Assembly: GCA_015064685.1 (NCBI GenBank)
Contig: SVRT01000025.1
Coordinates: forward strand, 1 to 35,591
From: Oscillospiraceae bacterium
GTDB lineage: Bacteria > Bacillota > Clostridia > Oscillospirales > CAG-272
Direction of reading: 5' to 3'
Length of the DNA: 35,591 nt
The translations under genes and the position numbers were made by a program. Below are positions 31,833 through 35,591 of the stretch, piece after piece (positions within the stretch are counted from its first letter, which is position 1; every line of letters begins with the position of its first letter). The notes below the pieces were generated by a model. The model did no database searches, had not been told where the DNA came from, and was given only the letters and a program-made list of their open reading frames with translations.

Positions 31833-32648
31833 TCATTCATGCTTTTCGGAATTCAAAGCTCTGATCTGAAAGCATGATGGAGACTCGCCATAGTTTTTTT
31901 TGTACATTCGGTAAAATGCGGAATAATCCCCAAAGCCGCTATGAACAGCGGCAAAATGCAAAGAATTTCCGGATTCTATGAGCAATCTTGCATTGGACAT
32001 CCGCTTTTTTGCGATGTATTGATATACTGAGATGTTCAGCTCCTTTTTGAATTTGTGAAAGAGATGAGAAGGGGAGACGTGGAGCGCTTCGGCAATGAGC
32101 TCAACGGACATCTCTTCGGTAAAGTGCCCATCTATATATGAGAGCGCGGATTGGACCGTTGCGGAGAGGATCGTACTTTTACTGATGGCTCCGATTGAGC
32201 ATTTTTTCAGATATATGAGGATTTGTATAAGGGATGCGCGGATAAAAAGCTTTTTTTCTTCCTCAGAAAAGTCTGACACTACCATTTTTCTAAGCCTATC
32301 AAGGCACTCTTGAAGAGAGCCGTCGGGTTTTTCGATTATTTTGACCTCATCCATCACAGCGCTCACGAGATCTGAAATATCCTCGGTTTCCCTGAATCCC
32401 AGAATAAGACGCGTATAGTCGTCACCCGAAACATTGAATTGGTGAAATGATGCGCGAGGGACTATAACTAAGCAACCCTCTGTAAGATCATTTTGGATAT
32501 TTTTGGAGATCAGGTGGGCATTTCCGCCGAGAAACCATACGATTTCGTGATAATTATGGAATTCTCTTCCGTTTAACGATGGGGTGCCCTTGGCATATTT
32601 CAAATGGTATTTTTCGTACACATGGTAGTAGCTGAAATATTTTTCCAT
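31833..32648 (-). CDS. AraC-family regulator with cupin-type N-terminal domain
   Basis: A 271-residue regulator. The N-terminal half resembles the AraC cupin sensor (FHNYHEIVWFLGGNAHLISK, LTEGCLVIVPRASFHQF). The C-terminal half holds the two HTH motifs MSVELIAEALHVSPSHLFHK and LHFAAVHSGFGDYSAFYRMY, ending KKNYGESPSCFQIR. It is of a different type from the PocR-AraC protein at 29061. AAGGAATGAT lies upstream of the ATG. It is divergent from the aldolase/sialidase-like genes and is likely their regulator, responding to the sugar they handle. The stop lies about 10 bp from the truncated spoIVB fragment. Confidence 0.92.
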   Translation of the reverse strand: MEKYFSYYHVYEKYHLKYAKGTPSLNGREFHNYHEIVWFLGGNAHLISKNIQNDLTEGCLVIVPRASFHQFNVSGDDYTRLILGFRETEDISDLVSAVMDEVKIIEKPDGSLQECLDRLRKMVVSDFSEEEKKLFIRASLIQILIYLKKCSIGAISKSTILSATVQSALSYIDGHFTEEMSVELIAEALHVSPSHLFHKFKKELNISVYQYIAKKRMSNARLLIESGNSLHFAAVHSGFGDYSAFYRMYKKNYGESPSCFQIRALNSEKHE

Positions 32649-32684
32649 ATCATCATTCCTTTTATTGATGGTGTTGATATACTT

Positions 32685-32713
32685 ATTCTACTACGCTTTT
32701 GCAGGAATTGCAA
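32685..32713 (-). promoter_or_regulatory. promoter of the cupin-AraC gene
   Basis: Minus strand -35 TTGCAA (32713-32708), 17-bp spacer, -10 TAGAAT (32690-32685). Confidence 0.6.
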
Positions 32714-32734
32714 TAATAAATGCAGATTTGTTAA

Positions 32735-32763
32735 TTGACACTTGCGTTTTATGCTGATATAAT
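32735..32763 (+). promoter_or_regulatory. consensus promoter of the aldolase-sialidase pair
   Basis: -35 TTGACA (32735-32740), 17-bp spacer, -10 TATAAT (32758-32763). The leader is short (about 17 nt) with GAGGGGGGA before ATG 32787. Confidence 0.85.
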
Positions 32764-32786
32764 GTCATCAGTTGAGGGGGGAATAT

Positions 32787-33560
32787 ATGAATACACTACG
32801 AGAAAAGCTAAAAACACAAAAAATTGCGGGTACGCTGGTTTGTCTCAGCGATCCTTGTCTTTGTGAAATTATGGGTAACATCGGATACGATTGCGTATGG
32901 ATCGATATGGAGCACACATACGTTTCCTATAAAGAAGTTCTTTGTCATCTGAATGCCGCCAGGTCAGCGAACATTTCATCGGTCATAAGGCTTCCTCAAA
33001 ATGATCTGACCGCGACCAAGAAGATACTTGAAATGGGAGCTGACGGTATTATTTTTCCCATGGTCAGATCGGAAGAGGAATTTGATGAGCTTATGAAAAT
33101 GACTCTCTATCCACCGCTGGGATCACGTGGATTTGGTCCTATGCGCGCTATTGGATATAATGCGGCGAATGCCGGTGACTACGTTACAAGGGATTGCTTT
33201 GATCTTTGCAGATTTGTTCAAATTGAGCATGTTGATATGATTGACAGCCTTGAAAAAATAGCGCAAAGTCCTTATGTGGACGGGTTTATTTTTGGTCCGA
33301 ACGATCTTTCGGGGTCTTTAGGTGAGCTTTTGAACGTTTTTGGGGAGGCTACGGTTTTGCAAATAAAACGGGCTGTTGAAATTCTGAGGCGAAACGGAAA
33401 GTACGTTGGAGTTGCTTGCGGATATGACGAGAAAACGCTTGAGTTCTGGTCTTCGTTCGGCTTTGATATGATCTTTGCGGGTGCAGATTGGAATTTTGTT
33501 TATTCTCATGGAAAGACGGTTTTTGATGCAATAAAGTCAGTACAGGGAAGGAATAATTAA
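32787..33560 (+). CDS. HpcH/HpaI-family aldolase
   Basis: A 257-residue class II aldolase of the HpcH/HpaI family, which cleaves 2-keto-3-deoxy-sugar acids and similar compounds to pyruvate plus an aldehyde. Features are VWIDMEHTYVS, SSVIRLPQND with the conserved arginine, GADGIIFPMVRSEEEF, RFVQIEHVDMIDSLEKI with a metal-ligand glutamate, and DGFIFGPNDLSGSLG with a metal-ligand aspartate. Length is normal. ATG 32787 is selected because a strong purine-rich site lies just upstream; the TTG at 32772 is inside that leader. One base separates its stop from the following ATG region, so the two genes form an operon. It may process the keto-acid derived from the product of the sialidase-like enzyme. 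Confidence 0.9.
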   Translation: MNTLREKLKTQKIAGTLVCLSDPCLCEIMGNIGYDCVWIDMEHTYVSYKEVLCHLNAARSANISSVIRLPQNDLTATKKILEMGADGIIFPMVRSEEEFDELMKMTLYPPLGSRGFGPMRAIGYNAANAGDYVTRDCFDLCRFVQIEHVDMIDSLEKIAQSPYVDGFIFGPNDLSGSLGELLNVFGEATVLQIKRAVEILRRNGKYVGVACGYDEKTLEFWSSFGFDMIFAGADWNFVYSHGKTVFDAIKSVQGRNN

Positions 33561-33561
33561 G

Positions 33562-34617
33562 ATGAGTTTGATAATAAAAAGAGACAATTATGCCGTTGTG
33601 TGCAGCGAGCCTACTCTTTACGTTGACAATAAGAGCCGCGGAAGAAGCGGACACATGACCCACGCGATAGTTGAATTCGCTCCGGGAAAGCTGATAGATT
33701 TCAACTCCAACTGCTCGGCAAAAAGGTTTTGGGGACACTCAACTTTCGGTTGGGTGGAGTACCGTATTTCCGAAGATGGCGGTGAGACATTTTCATCAAT
33801 CAAGGAGCTTCCGTATTCCAAGGAGTCGTTTTACGACGGCATTCATACGATCTCGGTAGAAAAGGCGGTTGCTTGCGATGACGGCAGCATTGTGGCTATA
33901 TGTCTGAGAAATGATGCAAGCGCACTTTGTCAGCCTTGGGATACTCCAATGGTTATAAAGAGTCTTGACGGAGGGAACAGCTGGAGCGAGCCACGGGAGC
34001 TTTGCTCATACAAGGGCAGGGTATATGATGCTTGTTATTATGACGGAGCTATATACGCTCTTGAATTCTGTAACGACGGTGTTGAGGATTTCTGCGGTGT
34101 TAAAGAGGAGCATATTTACCGAATTTTCGTAAGCTATAACAATGGGGAGAGCTTTTCGGAGCTTTGCGTTGTTCCCGTTGAGACTCTGGGCAGAGGATAT
34201 GGGGCTATGCTGTTCGATGATAGTGGAAGACTTCACGTTTATACCTATAATATCAAGGATGAGATCCATCTTGATCATATTATCAGTGATGATAAGGGAG
34301 AAAGCTGGGGGAAGGCTGACGTTTGTTATCTCAGTGAAGGAATCCGTAATCCTCAGATAGCACAGATGGACGGTATCTATTTGCTTCACGGAAGAAATGC
34401 GGCTGCTAACGGTTTCGTGCTATACACGTCGGAGGATGGACAAAATTGGGATGAGGGAAGTTATCTCGGTCATGAAAAGGGCGGATGCTATTATTCAAAT
34501 AACATTGTCCTCAAAGACACGGACGAAAATCATAGATTGTTGGTGCAGTATTCGGAAATGTACGGCGTGGATGCCTGTGTCAACGTAATGCACTGTTGGA
34601 TCACGGTTAAGAAATGA
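33562..34617 (+). CDS. sialidase/BNR-repeat (Asp-box) beta-propeller protein
   Basis: A 351-residue beta-propeller with at least five Asp-box-like motifs: SEDGGETF, SLDGGNSW, SYNNGESF, SDDKGESW and SEDGQNW. This is the pattern of exo-sialidases and related propeller hydrolases or lyases. No signal peptide is present, unlike secreted sialidases, so an intracellular glycosidase or sugar-acid enzyme is more likely. I could not confirm the arginine triad of true sialidases, so sialic acid specificity is not claimed. It is directly coupled to the HpcH/HpaI aldolase gene (AGGAA upstream of ATG 33562). Confidence 0.82.
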   Translation: MSLIIKRDNYAVVCSEPTLYVDNKSRGRSGHMTHAIVEFAPGKLIDFNSNCSAKRFWGHSTFGWVEYRISEDGGETFSSIKELPYSKESFYDGIHTISVEKAVACDDGSIVAICLRNDASALCQPWDTPMVIKSLDGGNSWSEPRELCSYKGRVYDACYYDGAIYALEFCNDGVEDFCGVKEEHIYRIFVSYNNGESFSELCVVPVETLGRGYGAMLFDDSGRLHVYTYNIKDEIHLDHIISDDKGESWGKADVCYLSEGIRNPQIAQMDGIYLLHGRNAAANGFVLYTSEDGQNWDEGSYLGHEKGGCYYSNNIVLKDTDENHRLLVQYSEMYGVDACVNVMHCWITVKK

Positions 34618-34645
34618 TAGAAAATATCGAAGGGTGGAGATTACA

Positions 34646-34702
34646 ATGGAGATGTTCACGACTATGAAAAGGAAATTATTTCACCGCAGATCGTTGCAAT
34701 AG
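34646..34702 (+). pseudogene. beginning of a cassette gene cut off at the spoIVB-repeat junction
   Basis: AGGGTGGAGA followed by ATG 34646 starts an 18-residue frame (MEMFTTMKRKLFHRRSLQ) that stops at the point where spoIVB-like DNA begins (34702). A good ribosome binding site in front of such a short frame, 28 nt after the previous gene, suggests the 5' remnant of a third operon gene removed when the junction formed. It is too short to identify. Confidence 0.4.
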
Positions 34703-34782
34703 TTATGATAAACGACCCCACCACGGGATACGGAATTTTCATTGAAAATATGCTGAATCAGATGGGAAATCCGGCATCGTAA
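34702..34782 (+). pseudogene. 3'-terminal fragment of spoIVB (copy C)
   Basis: It encodes VMINDPTTGYGIFIENMLNQ MGNPAS and a stop, matching the end of spoIVB (VMINDPATGYGIFIENMLN, then a divergent tail ending in AS). The 29-bp start (34702-34730) equals the core of copy B with two mismatches. It is followed by a near-copy of the spoIVB terminator. Confidence 0.88.
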
Positions 34783-34785
34783 CAC

Positions 34786-34829
34786 AAAAGGCAATATCAT
34801 TCCAAAAAATCGGTTTGATATTGCCTTTT
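34786..34829. terminator. duplicated spoIVB-type bidirectional terminator
   Basis: AAAAGGCAATATCA (34786-34799) pairs with TGATATTGCCTTTT (34816-34829). It is homologous to the terminator at 29018-29067 and here serves the minus-strand SDR gene. Confidence 0.85.
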
Positions 34830-34834
34830 GATAT

Positions 34835-35591
34835 TTATCCTTTAGGAACGGTTGGGTAAAGTTGGATCGTATTTCCTCCGTCGACAACAAGCTCGGCGCC
34901 TGTTGTGTTTCGTGCATGGGCGGCAAAATAATATACCGCATCCGCAATGTCCTCACCAACCGCCACGTCACCGATCGGAGTAAAACGTGAAGGCACCTTT
35001 GCGTAGAACTCGGGATTTTTCTCCCAGCGGTCGGTCTTGATCATTCCGGGCAGTACCGCGTTTACGCGGATATTGTATTTTCCGAGGTCAAGTGCAAGGC
35101 CGCGCATCATACCAAGCTGGCCGCCCTTGGAAGCCACGTATGCCACTCTGTCGGGGATAGCGCGATAGGCGGTGTTGGAATTTACAAACACGATATTTCC
35201 GCCGCCGTTTTCTTTCATTCGCCTTGCGGCGTGCTCGCAAAGGCAGTAATTCCAAACAACGTTGGTATTGATCACCTTCATAAAATCGGTCAGCGGATTT
35301 TCAAATATTTTCTGTCCAAGCCCTTGATCTGCGGCATTGAGAACAAGAGTTTCCACAAATAATCCGCGTTTATCAATTTCGGAAAACATTTTCTCAACAG
35401 ATCCCTCGTCCACCGTTCTTTCGTCAAGTAAAGAATCTATATGATATCCGATGATCTCCACTGCGGGGAATTTCTCACGGTATATCTTTTCCGCTGCGTG
35501 TACTTTTTCCATACTTCTGCCCGTAAAGATCACGTTGTATCCTTCAGACGCAAATTTTTCTACTATTGCGACGCCCGTGTTGATGCAAGCG
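34835..35591 (-). CDS. short-chain dehydrogenase/reductase (SDR), 5' end outside window
   Basis: The frame remains open to the window edge, beyond a GTG at 35533, so the N-terminus is missing. Visible from the edge: INTGVAIVEKFASEGYNVIF and TGRS (end of the cofactor-binding glycine-rich region and second strand), LVLNAADQG (the NAG-type motif), FVNSNTAYRAIPDRVAYVAS with K completing the catalytic S/YxxxK, RVNAVLPGMIKTDRW and GAELVVDGGN. The glycine-rich end reads INTG where GIG is usual, so cofactor binding may be modified. It probably oxidises or reduces a sugar or sugar acid using NAD(P). It ends against the duplicated spoIVB terminator. Confidence 0.9.
   Translation of the reverse strand, partial: ACINTGVAIVEKFASEGYNVIFTGRSMEKVHAAEKIYREKFPAVEIIGYHIDSLLDERTVDEGSVEKMFSEIDKRGLFVETLVLNAADQGLGQKIFENPLTDFMKVINTNVVWNYCLCEHAARRMKENGGGNIVFVNSNTAYRAIPDRVAYVASKGGQLGMMRGLALDLGKYNIRVNAVLPGMIKTDRWEKNPEFYAKVPSRFTPIGDVAVGEDIADAVYYFAAHARNTTGAELVVDGGNTIQLYPTVPKG

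Noticed and set aside
33562-34617. Sialic acid utilisation cluster
   Set aside because: Asp boxes suggest a propeller, but no nanA/nanE/nanK-type genes, no secretion signal and no confirmed arginine triad are present.

Overview
The window looks like a chromosomal stretch from a Gram-positive, anaerobic, gut-type member of the Clostridia. The evidence is an intact spoIVB sporulation protease, near-consensus sigma-A promoters with 16-17 bp spacers, AGGAGG-type ribosome binding sites, TTG starts, many plant/host-glycan enzymes, and intergenic regions packed with palindromes. No phage, conjugation or transposase gene is visible. All family calls come from reading motifs by eye; no database search was run.

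Layout. 1-3726: a tRNA-Ser(GCU) on the minus strand with promoter and terminator, then a GH127-type beta-L-arabinofuranosidase, an XRE regulator with a membrane tail, and a PAP2 protein. 3731-4014: a gene-free cluster of perfect hairpins. 4038-19435: a DeoR regulator divergent from a large catabolic locus. Its first block encodes a TIM-barrel isomerase, a SIS isomerase, YjbQ, an FGGY kinase, a fucose-isomerase-like protein, a FSA/TalC-type aldolase and an M20 amidohydrolase. A second block with its own promoter encodes a ceramidase-like protein, two MFS transporters, a metallo-beta-lactamase-fold hydrolase, an M20 peptidase and a CapA-like protein. TTTCGTTT-type repeats between deoR and the operon are probable operators. 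19584-23620: an alpha-L-rhamnosidase (GH78) with two tandem promoters, a sugar-phosphate isomerase/epimerase and a HAD phosphatase. 21750-22070 and 23657-23908 are two MITE-like inverted-repeat elements. 23944-24648: a compact divergent HTH/SLOG pair around a perfect operator palindrome. 24650-26811 (minus): trxB, trxA and a TlpA-type lipoprotein, probably one redox operon. 26896-27753: an unknown protein with a possible PD-(D/E)XK signature. 27937-29013: spoIVB.

The right-hand part (29061-34830) is the most unusual. Two small cassettes follow spoIVB, each an AraC regulator divergent from catabolic genes (FAD oxidoreductase; HpcH/HpaI aldolase plus Asp-box sialidase-like protein). Each cassette ends in a degraded copy of the spoIVB 3' end. 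The two broken copies share a 17-bp identical core (29 bp with two mismatches), and joining them at that core restores one continuous spoIVB tail. This suggests serial insertion of metabolic cassettes at the 3' end of a sporulation gene. An SDR dehydrogenase runs off the right edge.

Working hypothesis for the DeoR locus: an imported amide- or phosphate-decorated sugar is trimmed by the amidohydrolases and hydrolases. It is then isomerised (FucI-like), phosphorylated (FGGY), cleaved (FSA-like), and the short sugar phosphates are interconverted by the TIM-like and SIS proteins. The substrate is unknown.
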